Shown here: positions 8,201 to 16,333 of the stretch, piece by piece
Position numbering within the stretch: the first letter of the stretch is position 1
How the letters are laid out: the number at the start of each line of letters is the position of its first letter
Assembly: GCA_021776335.1 (NCBI GenBank)
Contig: JAJFGB010000007.1
Span: forward strand, 372,001-436,000
Reading direction: 5' to 3'
Origin: Hyphococcus sp.
Lineage (GTDB): Bacteria; Pseudomonadota; Alphaproteobacteria; Caulobacterales; Parvularculaceae
DNA: 64,000 nt
Notes under the pieces: model-generated
Databases searched by the model: none
Told to the model about the DNA's origin: nothing
Seen by the model: the letters and a program-made list of their open reading frames with translations, nothing else
Translations under genes and position numbers: made by a program

Positions 8201-10165
8201 AATTTCGAAGTGCTCGCGACAGCGGCGCCGACCCATACGCCCAGCGCATTTACGCCTGAGGTAACGACGCTCGCAGGCGAGGGCGGGTTTTTGACAATCG
8301 CCAGCTATAACGTCTTGAACCTTGACCCTAATGATGCAGACGGCAGCACCGATATCGCCAATGGCCAGTTTGATGCGATCGCATCACAGATCGTCAATAA
8401 TCTGGCGACGCCTGATATTATCGGCCTGCAGGAAATTCAGGACGGCAATGGATCGGCGACGGGCGAACTCTCCGCTGCAGCAACCTTACAGACATTGATC
8501 GATGCGATTGTCGCGGCGGGCGGTCCACAATATGAATTTTTCGAAGTGGCGCCGGATACAGAGTTTTCAACGGGCGGCCAGCCCGGCGGCAATATCAGGA
8601 ATGCGTATCTTTATGACCCGACCCGTGTCAGCCTTGATGCAACGGAGAGCTTTGCTTTAACCCCGGCTGTATTAACGGCCGCAGGCGCTGATCCTGATAC
8701 GTTTAACGGGACGCGCACGCCTTTGCTGGCGACTTTTAATTTTAACGGTCAGCAAGTTCAGATCATTAACAATCACTTTTCCTCGCGCGGCGGCTCCGGG
8801 CCGATCTTCGGCAATATTCAACCGTTTAATGTGGGCGGCGAAGCAGGGCGTTTGGCGCAGGCGGCAGCGGTCAATGCGGTTGTTGATTCTCTTCGCGTTG
8901 GTGATCCCAATGCCAATATCGTCGTCCTTGGCGATTTCAACGACTTTGAGTTCGGCACAACACAAGCCGTGATCAATGGTTCATCGACCGGTGAGCAGAT
9001 CCTCTTCAATCAGGCTTTTGATATTGATGTGAGCGAAGACCGGTTCAGTTTTGTTTTTGACGGCAATTCGCAATTGCTCGATCAGTTCCTTGTTACCGCC
9101 AATCTTGACGACCGTACCGAGTTTGATGTTCTGCAAACAAATGCTGGCGTTTTAACCGGTGGGGCGAGCGACCATAATCCGCTTCTTGGCCGCATATCTT
9201 TCCTCAAGACGATTTCGGGCAGCCCCGACAATGATCGGATCACCGGCACCGACAATGCGGAAATCATTGAGGGTTTAAACGGCAATGACAGGGTTACAGC
9301 GCTCGGCGGCGACGATTTCATCACCACTGGCGACGGCAATGACCGTGTTGATGGCGGGGCCGGCAACGATCAAATTGACACTGGCGACGGTAATGATCGC
9401 GTCAATGGCGGCGACGGCAATGATATTATCGATGCTGGCAATGGCAATAATCGCGTTGAAGCCGGCGCCGGCAATGATGTCATCAATACTGGCGAAGGTA
9501 ATGACCGTGTCGAGGCTGGCGACGGCGATGATGTTATAAGCACAGGCAAAGGCAATGACCGCGTTGAAGCCGGCAACGGCGACGATGTTATTAGCACCGG
9601 TGAAGGCAATGATCGCATCGATGCCGGGGCGGGCGCAGACATCATCAATGCCGGCGCGGGCGAGGATCGCATTGAGGGCGGCGCCGGTCCCGATATATTC
9701 GTAGCGGATATCGGCTTTGAGAAGGACACAATTGTCGACTTTAACCCGCTGGAAGATGCGCTGGATCTGCGCGCCTTTGGCATTCAATCGCTCGCGGACG
9801 CACTGGCATTCGCAGAAAAAAGCGGCTCTTCAGTAATTTTTGACTTCGATGCGCAAGGCGATCTCCTGACGCTGCGCAAGGTCGATCTTGACGATCTGTC
9901 GGACGCAAATTTTGTCACCGATGCCGGCGCGGCGCTGGCCGCAGCAATTGCGGCGGATAGCTTCAATTTCAATTCCGCCGCAACGCAATTGCCGACGGAG
10001 AGTTTGGCGCCGCCGCTTGAAGTTATCGATGTGGTCATCGCGCACGAGGCTGCGTTGGTCGATGAAGAACCCTTCACGTCTTTTGCGGAAGAGCCGGAGT
10101 TTGAATTCAGCAAGTTTTACTGGTTCAGCGGCAATGAATCCTGGGACGAGCTATCGGTCTATTAG
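5222..10165 (+). CDS. Giant secreted ExeM/NucH-type nuclease with lamin-tail domains and RTX repeats
   Basis: This 1647-residue extracellular protein has at least three lamin-tail-like segments, each opening with an INE motif (near residues 209, 384 and 560). An OB-fold-like segment follows near 765-860 (GFYVQD). An endonuclease/exonuclease/phosphatase domain spans about 1022-1321, with SYNVLNLD, IIGLQEIQD, NNHFSSR, VLGDFNDF and ASDHNP blocks that hold the expected metal and catalytic residues. RTX calcium-binding nonapeptides (GNDxVxxGxGxD type) run from about 1335 to 1493. A C-terminal tail of about 150 residues and the lack of an N-terminal signal peptide fit type I secretion. No ABC/MFP exporter genes are adjacent. 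The likely role is extracellular DNA degradation, for phosphate or carbon or for biofilm turnover. Confidence 0.88.
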   Translation: MAIIYNENFDSFLGLGFAPAPITGQLDSDVYSITGLSDGDLGFGGTATTGDFARGQDDDGGVTTGGIYAFTVAGNNFFGFQPGGSDLTPGTVTIRVENTSGAAQNEFTLNYDLLINNNTGRANSLNVAVSTDGLIFTPIAALDATSGEAADALGFQSTSQMATFTTDLVGDGGFLFIQFIMDDVSGGGSRDEFGLDNIVIDTGAGAPPALVINEIHADPAAGLPGDANGDGVRNATADEFVEIVNTSPFDVDISGFTISDAVGVRHTFAAGTTLATGAAIVVFGGGAPTGAFGGALVQTATSGALGLNNGGDTVTLTAADATIIDEVTYGGEGGNNQSLTRDPDITGGFVQHSTVADAGGALFSPGAETDGTSFVGGPPPGGPTLTINEIDSDTPGSDSLEFVELYDGGVGNTALDDFVVVFYNGSDDRSYRAFDLDGFSTDANGFFVLGNAGVANVDLVMPNGSLQNGPDAVALFIGAAIDFPNDTAITTTDLIDVVVYGTGDANDPGLLGGFGQAVQFDENANGDDDNESLAAFPDGSGAFVAQAPTPGATNIAPGSFLINEFRISQPGADDDEFIELFGPSAASLDGLTLLAVSGEFSPGQIDFAFDLTGGATDANGLFFIGNAALDTGTFDPGDLTLSGSLFGSPTTFLLVSGFSGAAGDDLDTNDDGVFDTTPFSAIIDSVSIIDGDATPDVNFSSVVIGPDGAFTPAHAFRSPDGGDFALGQFGDLSVDTPGASNPVGANAIAAAIYEIQGASHLSPLVGELIITTGIVTALAGNGFYVQDATGDGNDATSDGVFVFTGGAPGVLAGDEVSIVGTVTEFIPGGAGTANLSVTNISNVLAVDVLSSGNALPAAIVIGAGGRLPPTEFVVNPAELPVNLRDAADLATYNFDTSVNGADFYESLEGQLVTIQNAQAVSSTNRFGEIVVVADQGVGATGLNARGGLQLGENDVNPERIQIDDNLLGFGALPNVGVGDLLGDITGVVDYNFGNFEVLATAAPTHTPSAFTPEVTTLAGEGGFLTIASYNVLNLDPNDADGSTDIANGQFDAIASQIVNNLATPDIIGLQEIQDGNGSATGELSAAATLQTLIDAIVAAGGPQYEFFEVAPDTEFSTGGQPGGNIRNAYLYDPTRVSLDATESFALTPAVLTAAGADPDTFNGTRTPLLATFNFNGQQVQIINNHFSSRGGSGPIFGNIQPFNVGGEAGRLAQAAAVNAVVDSLRVGDPNANIVVLGDFNDFEFGTTQAVINGSSTGEQILFNQAFDIDVSEDRFSFVFDGNSQLLDQFLVTANLDDRTEFDVLQTNAGVLTGGASDHNPLLGRISFLKTISGSPDNDRITGTDNAEIIEGLNGNDRVTALGGDDFITTGDGNDRVDGGAGNDQIDTGDGNDRVNGGDGNDIIDAGNGNNRVEAGAGNDVINTGEGNDRVEAGDGDDVISTGKGNDRVEAGNGDDVISTGEGNDRIDAGAGADIINAGAGEDRIEGGAGPDIFVADIGFEKDTIVDFNPLEDALDLRAFGIQSLADALAFAEKSGSSVIFDFDAQGDLLTLRKVDLDDLSDANFVTDAGAALAAAIAADSFNFNSAATQLPTESLAPPLEVIDVVIAHEAALVDEEPFTSFAEEPEFEFSKFYWFSGNESWDELSVY

Positions 10166-10194
10166 GGGTAATGAAGGGCGCCTCTGTCAGGGAC

Positions 10195-10286
10195 TGGCGG
10201 AGAGGATGGGATTCGAACCCACGAAGGGCTTTAACACCCTTACTCCCTTAGCAGGGGAGCGCCTTCAGCCACTCGGCCACCTCTCC
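10195..10286 (-). tRNA. tRNA-Ser (anticodon GCT)
   Basis: Read on the minus strand, this 92-base gene has a perfect 7-bp acceptor stem (GGAGAGG with CCTCTCC), a discriminator G and an encoded CCA end at 10195-10197. The anticodon loop is CTGCTAA, giving anticodon GCT, which reads AGC/AGT serine codons. The TTCGAAT T-loop is present. A long variable arm (AAGGGTGTTAAAGCCCTT region) is typical of class II serine tRNAs. It lies between the nuclease gene and the lytic transglycosylase gene. Confidence 0.95.
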
Positions 10287-10364
10287 ACCGCCGGTAATGC
10301 CCGGAAATAAAAGCCTTTGCAAGACGGCTGGCGATGGCGCGGGGATAACGCCACGCGCAGCCGA

Positions 10365-13358
10365 TCAGCTGCAGCCCTTGCCCTGGAGGTCGGCCAGCAT
10401 GACGGCATTAAGGTCAGCGGCGTTGGCCTGGCCCTCTGCGTTTCGCAACAGGAATTCACGATAGGCGCTGCACCACTCGGCTGAGCCGGGCTCAACCGTC
10501 ACAACGGGATCGCTTATTACTGTTTCTTCCGCTTCGTCTGTCGGGTCGGCGAGTGCGCTGGCGAGGATCGCCAGCATGCCATCGCCCGGCGCCTGCACAT
10601 AATTGGGCGGCGCGGTGTTGATTTCCTGCACGGCGCTGGCGGCAGCTTCGGCAATGTCAGTTTCACCGACAACATCATTGGCGGCGGTGCGCATGGCGAC
10701 GTCAGTCTGAATTGACGTGATCACCGGCGGAAAAAGAGGCTGTGCATCAGCGGGAGCGGTTTCAGCGGCGACCACAGGTGCAGCCGCAACAGGCGTCACA
10801 ACAGGATCGGGTAATGATTTTGTGATGACCGGCGGCGCGGCTGCGACGGGACCGGGCGATGTTTTTGCGGTCGTCGCTGACGCTGTTGCAACGGGCGCTG
10901 GCAATTGTTGTTCGGGTTTTACCGTCGGCATTGCGGGTGCAGTTTCGGTGACGGCGACCACACCGGCATTTGACGTGACGACTGTGTTGCCCGCCGCCAA
11001 TATTATTGCCGCAATCGAGTCGGGTTGGGCGCGGGTCGTCGTCGCTTCCTCTGCCGGCGCTTGCGGTTTGGCGTCAGCAATCACTGTCGCCCGGCGCGCG
11101 CGCCGTGATCGACGGTTCCGGCGGGTTGTGGTTGGTTTTTCATCAGCGTTGGCGGGCTGAAGTTCCAATGGTTGCGACAGCGGCTGTGGCGATAGTCTCG
11201 CCATGGCGACCAGGGCGAATTCTTCTGCGCGCTTTGCCGTGCGTGCGGGCAGGGGCGCCAGGGGTTTTGAGGCGGCGTTGACCTTGATGATCGCTGGTTT
11301 TGGCGCGGTGGCGGCGCGTTTTTTGGGTCCGCCGCGTTCGAGGTCAGCCGACAGCCGGCCGGGGATCGGCGCATTGTTCAGCCTGCCGCGATAAACTTGC
11401 GTATTTTCCAGAACCCGCTGCACATAATTGCGCGTTTCGGAAAATGGAATGAGCTCGACCCAGTCAACCGGGTCAATCGCGGCGTCGCGCGGATCGCCAT
11501 ATTCCCGCATCCATCGGGTAACGCGGCTTTGCCCCGCATTATAGGAGGCAAAGGTCATGATCAGCGAGCCGTCAAATCGGTTGACCAGATGTGAAAGATG
11601 CGCCGAGCCCAGCGTCATATTATAGACCGGATCGTCAAGCAGCGCCGATCGCGAATATCTTAAGCCTTCCTTGCGCGCGGTCAGCTGCGCGGTCGTCGGG
11701 ATCAGCTGCATCAACCCGCGCGCGCCCGCATGAGAAAAGGCACGGGGATTAAATTCACTTTCCTGACGCGACAGTCCAAGGACAATTTCCGGCGAGATAA
11801 AGCGCGCGGCTTCATCGGGAACGAACACCACGGGATAGGCGACATCGGGCGCAAAGGCATTTTTCTGAATAGCGACTTTGCCCGCCCGCACCGTCAGATG
11901 CGGCGCCCCTTCGCCATTGGTGAGTTTCGCAAGCTCAATAAATTCGCCCGGGCGTGTCAGCTGATCATCCACATGATAGGCAAAAACCATAAACTCATAG
12001 TCGAGATTAAGATCGGACAATTTGCGCAGCGCCGCGACCGTTGGACGCGAGGAAAAGAGCGCGCGGTCTTCGGCGGTGGAGGTTGCGGGCGCTGCAAATT
12101 TTTTGGTCAGCGCGTCGCCGCCCAACTCTTCCGCCGCCAATTGTCCGTAATAAGAATAATAATGCTTTGCCGCCGCGCCGTAATAGATCGTGGCGAGATT
12201 GGCGTCGTTGCGCGCCGCCGCCGACCGGCCGAGCCAGTAATAGGCGCGCGAGTTGGAAATCGGTGTGCCAACAGCAGAAGCAAGCGCCAGAAAATGCGCT
12301 TCCGCGCGCTTTGGCTCATTCATGAAACGCAACGCAATCCAGCCGGCGTTAAACTCGGCTTCCGCATAATCGCCGCCCGGCTCTAATCCGTGATGGGCGG
12401 CGGCGGTATAAGCGTCGCCAAAGCGGCCTTCTCGAAGCGCCCAGCGCATCAAGAGTTGGCGCTCATCCCACCACCGGCCGGAATTGCGCAATGCGCTCGG
12501 GTCTTTTGGCGATGTCGCCGCGAGGGCGATCGCATAGGGTTCATCGCCGGCGCGCCGATAGTGACGCACGGCGGCGTGCAACATGCCGGAATCAAGTTGT
12601 TGGTCTTTGCTGAGCTTTTTATAGAGCCCCGGTCCGCTTGATGCGCCAAGCAACAGGGCGGCGCGGGCTTCGGCTTCGCGGCGCTTGGCGGAAGTCAGGC
12701 GCGAAAAGATCCGCCGCGCATTGGTGATCTGGCGCGCCCATAATAGTCGATCAACGCGTGCGGCGTGATCTTCTTTCGATAACCGTCCGCCATAAGACGA
12801 TAATATTTTTCGCTCCTGGGAAACGCGAAAATTGTGATTGATCCATGCATCGCGGAGATAGCGATCGCCGGCGTCCTTGGCGCCCTTCTCATAATGGGCG
12901 CGCGCCAACTGGATCTTGCCGTCGCCGGTGGCCGGGTCGCGGCTCTGGAACAACGCAAGGACGTCATTCGCCGGGGTGTTATTGCGTATGCGTTTTTCAA
13001 CAAAGGACTGAATGCGCCGGGTCGCCGGCCAGCCGGGATGGGCGTCGAGAAACGCGTCCGCCGCCTTGATATTGACCAGCGGGTCTTCGCCCATGAAATA
13101 CATCCATTCCCCAAGAGATTTGGCGATCGGATCGGCGACACGCGCGGCTTTTGCACGGGCGGCCGGGAATTGCTTTTTCTTGACGGCGGCGTGGATCGCC
13201 AGCAGTTGGTCATGATCGGCCTGGGATAAATAGGTTGGGCCCGGGGCCGGGGGCTTGATCCGCGGGGTCACGAACGCAAAGGCGCTGGTCAGGACGCCAA
13301 GCGTCGCCAGACCCGCAAAAAACACCACCGTCAGACGCCAGGGCGCTGAACGCATCAT
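10365..13358 (-). CDS. Soluble lytic murein transglycosylase with long low-complexity tail
   Basis: This periplasmic enzyme cleaves peptidoglycan to 1,6-anhydromuramyl products. I chose the ATG at 13358, which has GGAG seven bases upstream and leads into a good signal segment (LTVVFFAGLATLG). The frame stays open to 13472, but that extension lacks signal character. From this start the protein has 997 residues: an N-terminal helical-repeat region like Slt70, then an SLT catalytic domain near 520-660 with the catalytic glutamate near E533 (SRQESEF), GLMQL, and FASYNAG. About 300 Ala/Pro/Val-rich residues follow, which Slt70 does not have. The gene is divergent from dapA. Confidence 0.9.
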   Translation of the reverse strand: MMRSAPWRLTVVFFAGLATLGVLTSAFAFVTPRIKPPAPGPTYLSQADHDQLLAIHAAVKKKQFPAARAKAARVADPIAKSLGEWMYFMGEDPLVNIKAADAFLDAHPGWPATRRIQSFVEKRIRNNTPANDVLALFQSRDPATGDGKIQLARAHYEKGAKDAGDRYLRDAWINHNFRVSQERKILSSYGGRLSKEDHAARVDRLLWARQITNARRIFSRLTSAKRREAEARAALLLGASSGPGLYKKLSKDQQLDSGMLHAAVRHYRRAGDEPYAIALAATSPKDPSALRNSGRWWDERQLLMRWALREGRFGDAYTAAAHHGLEPGGDYAEAEFNAGWIALRFMNEPKRAEAHFLALASAVGTPISNSRAYYWLGRSAAARNDANLATIYYGAAAKHYYSYYGQLAAEELGGDALTKKFAAPATSTAEDRALFSSRPTVAALRKLSDLNLDYEFMVFAYHVDDQLTRPGEFIELAKLTNGEGAPHLTVRAGKVAIQKNAFAPDVAYPVVFVPDEAARFISPEIVLGLSRQESEFNPRAFSHAGARGLMQLIPTTAQLTARKEGLRYSRSALLDDPVYNMTLGSAHLSHLVNRFDGSLIMTFASYNAGQSRVTRWMREYGDPRDAAIDPVDWVELIPFSETRNYVQRVLENTQVYRGRLNNAPIPGRLSADLERGGPKKRAATAPKPAIIKVNAASKPLAPLPARTAKRAEEFALVAMARLSPQPLSQPLELQPANADEKPTTTRRNRRSRRARRATVIADAKPQAPAEEATTTRAQPDSIAAIILAAGNTVVTSNAGVVAVTETAPAMPTVKPEQQLPAPVATASATTAKTSPGPVAAAPPVITKSLPDPVVTPVAAAPVVAAETAPADAQPLFPPVITSIQTDVAMRTAANDVVGETDIAEAAASAVQEINTAPPNYVQAPGDGMLAILASALADPTDEAEETVISDPVVTVEPGSAEWCSAYREFLLRNAEGQANAADLNAVMLADLQGKGCS

Positions 13359-13489
13359 CTTGTTACTCCGCGCAACCGTCACAGCTCGGCCCCAGAATAG
13401 CCTAAACTTCATCACATCAAAACAGGTGTTGTCTTGCTGATTTATCCCGACAGGGGTATCGATCCGTAACATTTCAGAAAAACGAGACC

Positions 13490-14371
13490 ATGAAACAACT
13501 TAACGGGTCCATAACGGCCCTCATCACGCCCTTCCGGGACGGCTCGGTGGACGAGCAGGCCTTCCGGGATCTGGTCGAATGGCAGATCGAATCAGGCACG
13601 CATGGCCTGGTGCCGGTCGGGACGACCGGCGAATCGGCGACGCTTTCCGACGAAGAACATGAGCGCGTCATCGCGCTTTGCGTTGAGATCGCCAGGGGCC
13701 GGGTTCCGGTGATCGGCGGGGCCGGGTCAAATGAGACAACCTACGCGATTTCCATGGCGCAAAGGCTGGAGGCGCTTGGGGTCGATGGGGTTTTGGCGGT
13801 CACGGGCTATTATAACCGACCGAGCCAGGCAGGGATCATCGCCCATTACACGGCGCTCCATAACGCCACGGCCAAACCAATTGTGATTTACAACATTCCG
13901 GCGCGCACCGCGGTCGATATCAGCATCGAAACCCTGGCAACGCTCGCGGCGCTGCCGCGCATTGTCGGGCTTAAAGACGCCACCGGCGATCTCGGTCGCG
14001 TGCCGCTGCAAACCAGGCAATGCGGCGGAGATTTTATTCAGCTTTCCGGCGAAGACATGACGGCGGTCGGGTTCAACGCCATGGGCGGCCTTGGTTGTAT
14101 CTCGGTGGCGTCCAATGTTGCGCCGGCATTGTGCGCGCAAATGCAAAATGCGTCACTCGCGGGAGATTACGCCGAAGCGCGGCGCCTGCAGGACCGGCTC
14201 GCGCCGCTCCATGAAGCGCTTTTTTCTGACGCCAGTCCCGGGCCGACAAAATACGCACTGTCACTCATGGGAAAATGCGTTGACGATGTGCGCTTGCCCA
14301 TGGTCGGACCGAGCGATGCGTCGAAAGCAAAAGTGCGCGCAGCGCTTGAGGAACTGGACCTTCTCGGCTGA
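13490..14371 (+). CDS. dapA: 4-hydroxy-tetrahydrodipicolinate synthase
   Basis: DapA condenses pyruvate with aspartate semialdehyde at the first committed step of lysine and diaminopimelate synthesis. The 293 residues match the family length. The Schiff-base lysine is K162 in [10 protein letters not shown]134 is in IYNIPART, and T45/T46 are in [16 protein letters not shown] near residue 107 supplies the other active-site tyrosine. The ATG follows the divergent transglycosylase promoter region. It overlaps smpB by one base (TGATG), so the two are coupled. The pairing dapA-smpB is common in alphaproteobacteria. Confidence 0.96.
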   Translation: MKQLNGSITALITPFRDGSVDEQAFRDLVEWQIESGTHGLVPVGTTGESATLSDEEHERVIALCVEIARGRVPVIGGAGSNETTYAISMAQRLEALGVDGVLAVTGYYNRPSQAGIIAHYTALHNATAKPIVIYNIPARTAVDISIETLATLAALPRIVGLKDATGDLGRVPLQTRQCGGDFIQLSGEDMTAVGFNAMGGLGCISVASNVAPALCAQMQNASLAGDYAEARRLQDRLAPLHEALFSDASPGPTKYALSLMGKCVDDVRLPMVGPSDASKAKVRAALEELDLLG

Positions 14372-14841
14372 TGCCCGAAACAAAAGATGGCATAAAAGTC
14401 GTCGCGGAAAACCGCCGTGCGCGCCACGAATATTTCATCAATGATGTGGTGGAAGCCGGCATCATGTTGACCGGCACTGAGGTAAAAGCGCTGCGCGAAG
14501 GCAAAGCCAATATCGCCGAAAGCTATGCCTCGCCGGAAAAGGGCGCGATCTGGCTGATTAACGCGAACATCCCGGAATATTCCGCCGGCAACCGGCAAAA
14601 TCATGCACCCAAGCGCCCGCGCAAATTGCTGTTGCATAAATCTGAAATCATGCGGCTGTCGCAGGCGGTGGAGCGCAAAGGGTATACGCTGACGCCGCTA
14701 AAGCTCTATTTCAATGCGCGGGGTATTGCGAAAATCGAGCTGGGCATTGGCCAGGGCAAGAAGCTCCATGACAAACGCACCACGTCAAAAGACCGTGACT
14801 GGTCGCGGCAGAAACAAAGACTGCTGCGGGACCGGGGCTAG
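14371..14841 (+). CDS. smpB: SsrA-binding protein SmpB
   Basis: SmpB binds tmRNA and brings it to stalled ribosomes for trans-translation. The 156 residues fit the family. Typical blocks are NRRARHEYF near the N-terminus, [13 protein letters not shown] (residues 30-42), the KLLLHK segment, and the basic C-terminal tail rich in K, R, W and D that contacts the decoding centre. It is the second gene of a dapA-smpB operon. The tmRNA gene itself is not in this window. Confidence 0.96.
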   Translation: MPETKDGIKVVAENRRARHEYFINDVVEAGIMLTGTEVKALREGKANIAESYASPEKGAIWLINANIPEYSAGNRQNHAPKRPRKLLLHKSEIMRLSQAVERKGYTLTPLKLYFNARGIAKIELGIGQGKKLHDKRTTSKDRDWSRQKQRLLRDRG

Positions 14842-14895
14842 ATCTTAGGCATCGCTCTCCGATCAGCCCGGCGAAAGCTGTGATGGGAATATGAA

Positions 14896-15003
14896 CCATC
14901 CTTCGAGGCTCACGGCATACGCCGTTCGCACCTCAGGATGAGGGGATTTACAATAAAACAATCCTCATCCTGAGGTGTGAGCGGAGCGAACCTCGAAGGA
15001 TGG
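14896..15003. repeat. Long imperfect inverted repeat (CCATCCTTCGAGG family)
   Basis: Two arms, 14896-14944 and 14963-15003, are complementary at both ends: CCATCCTTCGAGG pairs with CCTCGAAGGATGG, and CACCTCAGGATGAGG pairs with CCTCATCCTGAGGTG. The middle of each arm has diverged. The element lies between smpB and a convergent membrane-protein gene, where it could also act as a transcript-end hairpin. I recognise this sequence as a dispersed intergenic repeat of many alphaproteobacterial genomes. Mobility and copy number here are not visible from one window. Confidence 0.8.
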
Positions 15004-15016
15004 AAACAATCACGTG

Positions 15017-15517
15017 TTAAAGATCGCTGGCGCCGTTTGTGTTGGGGTCTTCGTAATAGGGAACGAAAGCGAGCACGGTTTGAAAAGCTGCTGCCGCGCC
15101 GGCGCCGCCGGATATGCATAACAGCAGGACGCTGACGAGATTAGTTGGCAGCATTCCCGCCGCTTGACCGGCAATCAACAGAACAAAAAGCCCGATCGCT
15201 GCGCGCACATAAAAACGTACAAGGCTGGAAAACGGATCGCCCTTCGGGCTGAGGAGCGCGGCAAAGCGCGGGCGGGCGAGCCAGATATAACCCCAGCACC
15301 CAAAACCCGCCGCGAGGATAGCGGCAACAAGACTGCCGCCATGGAAGAGGTTTGTGAGCACATGACGCGCTTCAGCAAAGCTGATCACCGCAATGGCCGC
15401 GCCGATAGATCCGTAAACAGCAGAGACGACAAGTGTCAGGATTGGTTTGGCGGTTTTCGCATCTCGAAATCCGATCCCGCCGCCTTTGGTCGGTATGCCC
15501 CAGTGTCGCGCCATCAT
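15017..15517 (-). CDS. Small polytopic membrane protein, function unknown
   Basis: The product has 166 residues with about four predicted membrane segments: near 28-48 (LTLVVSAVYGSIGAAIAV), 60-80, 105-125 and 128-148. It ends in a short polar tail. I do not recognise the family. The start could be either of two adjacent codons at the N-terminus. It is convergent with smpB across the inverted repeat and lies 59 bases downstream of the uracil-DNA glycosylase gene on the same strand, so the two may share a transcript. Confidence 0.6.
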   Translation of the reverse strand: MMARHWGIPTKGGGIGFRDAKTAKPILTLVVSAVYGSIGAAIAVISFAEARHVLTNLFHGGSLVAAILAAGFGCWGYIWLARPRFAALLSPKGDPFSSLVRFYVRAAIGLFVLLIAGQAAGMLPTNLVSVLLLCISGGAGAAAAFQTVLAFVPYYEDPNTNGASDL

Positions 15518-15575
15518 TTATTCTCCGGGTTCACATTCCTGAAATCTGTCGGCCCCCCGGTCGCCGATTGCAGAA

Positions 15576-16229
15576 TCAATCACCGTCAATATAGCGCCGA
15601 ATGTCCGTGAAAACATCTTCAAACATGGCCGTTGTCAGCCGGCGCGTGTTCGTATTGTAGCGTGAGCAATGATAGCTGTCGAACAGACAGAACGGCGCAT
15701 CAGCGATTTCGTGCCGCGCCTGGTGGACAAAAGGCGCATCTTTCTGCCGGATACCGAGGGTTGCCAGGGTTGATTCGTGGGCGATTCGGCCAAGGCATAA
15801 AATCGCGCGCAAATCGGAGAAGGCATCGAGCTGGCGGATCAGAAATTTGCGGCAGGTGCGAATTTCAGCGCCGATGGGTTTGTTCTGCGGCGGCAGGCAG
15901 CGCACCGCATTGGTGATCATCGTTTCTTTCAGCGTCACCCCGTCCTCGGGATCGGCTTTATAATCGCCCTCGGAAAAACCGAATTTGGCGAGCGTTGCGT
16001 ATAGCAGATCGCCGGCATAATCGCCGGTAAAGGGCCGTCCTGTTCTGTTGGCGCCGCGAAGCCCGGGCGCCAGGCCGACAATCAGAAGCTTTGCATTTGA
16101 ATCGCCGAATGACGGCACCGGTCCGTTAAAGAAATCCGGAAAGGCTTTTTTATTTTCATTACGAAAATCGACCAATCTCGGGCAAAGGCGGCAGTTAACG
16201 GGAGGATTGATTGCGTTCGTGCGCGCCAT
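15576..16229 (-). CDS. Family 5 uracil-DNA glycosylase (UDGb type)
   Basis: This DNA-repair enzyme removes uracil and probably other deaminated bases from DNA. From the chosen ATG at 16229 the protein has 217 residues; an in-frame ATG at 16265 would add 12. Four cysteines, C13, C16, C111 and C126, are placed to bind a [4Fe-4S] cluster. Motif 1 is GLAPGLRGANRTGRPFTGD (residues 52-70), which is typical of family 5 and lacks the catalytic Asp of family 1. The C-terminal motif is YHCSRYNTNT, where most family 5 members have a His-Pro-Ser segment. Confidence 0.9.
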   Translation of the reverse strand: MARTNAINPPVNCRLCPRLVDFRNENKKAFPDFFNGPVPSFGDSNAKLLIVGLAPGLRGANRTGRPFTGDYAGDLLYATLAKFGFSEGDYKADPEDGVTLKETMITNAVRCLPPQNKPIGAEIRTCRKFLIRQLDAFSDLRAILCLGRIAHESTLATLGIRQKDAPFVHQARHEIADAPFCLFDSYHCSRYNTNTRRLTTAMFEDVFTDIRRYIDGD

Positions 16230-16287
16230 CACTTGGCGCCTGTCGCAAATCGCCTGAATTGGCATTTTGCTGCATGGCTTTGTTTTC

Positions 16288-16332
16288 GCATGATGTTTCC
16301 GAAAGACCGGTTTCTACTTTTTCGCATCATGC
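16288..16332. repeat. Small palindromic intergenic repeat (GCATGATG family)
   Basis: A 45-base element is bounded by GCATGATG at 16288 and GCATCATGC at 16324-16332, with TTTCCGAAAGACCGGTTTC in between. The ends pair, so the transcript can form a stem. I recognise the pattern (GCATGATG, TTTCCG, ACCGGTTTC, GCATCATGC) as a very common dispersed repeat of Rhizobiales and related genomes. It sits between the stop of the NYN-domain gene and the start of the uracil-DNA glycosylase gene, both on the minus strand. Confidence 0.75.
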
Positions 16333-16333
16333 T

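Noticed and set aside
9275-9787. Minus-strand frame of 170 residues and a repetitive DNA pattern across 9230-9700
   Set aside because: It is the antisense of the RTX repeats. The short repeated DNA units are codons of the calcium-binding nonapeptides, not a CRISPR array or tandem repeat locus.
13359-13472. N-terminal extension of the lytic transglycosylase
   Set aside because: It would bury the signal peptide behind 38 residues; the ATG at 13358 has GGAG at the right distance.
14910-15119. Minus-strand frame of 69 residues near the end of smpB
   Set aside because: It overlaps the inverted repeat and the end of the membrane-protein gene and has no coding features.
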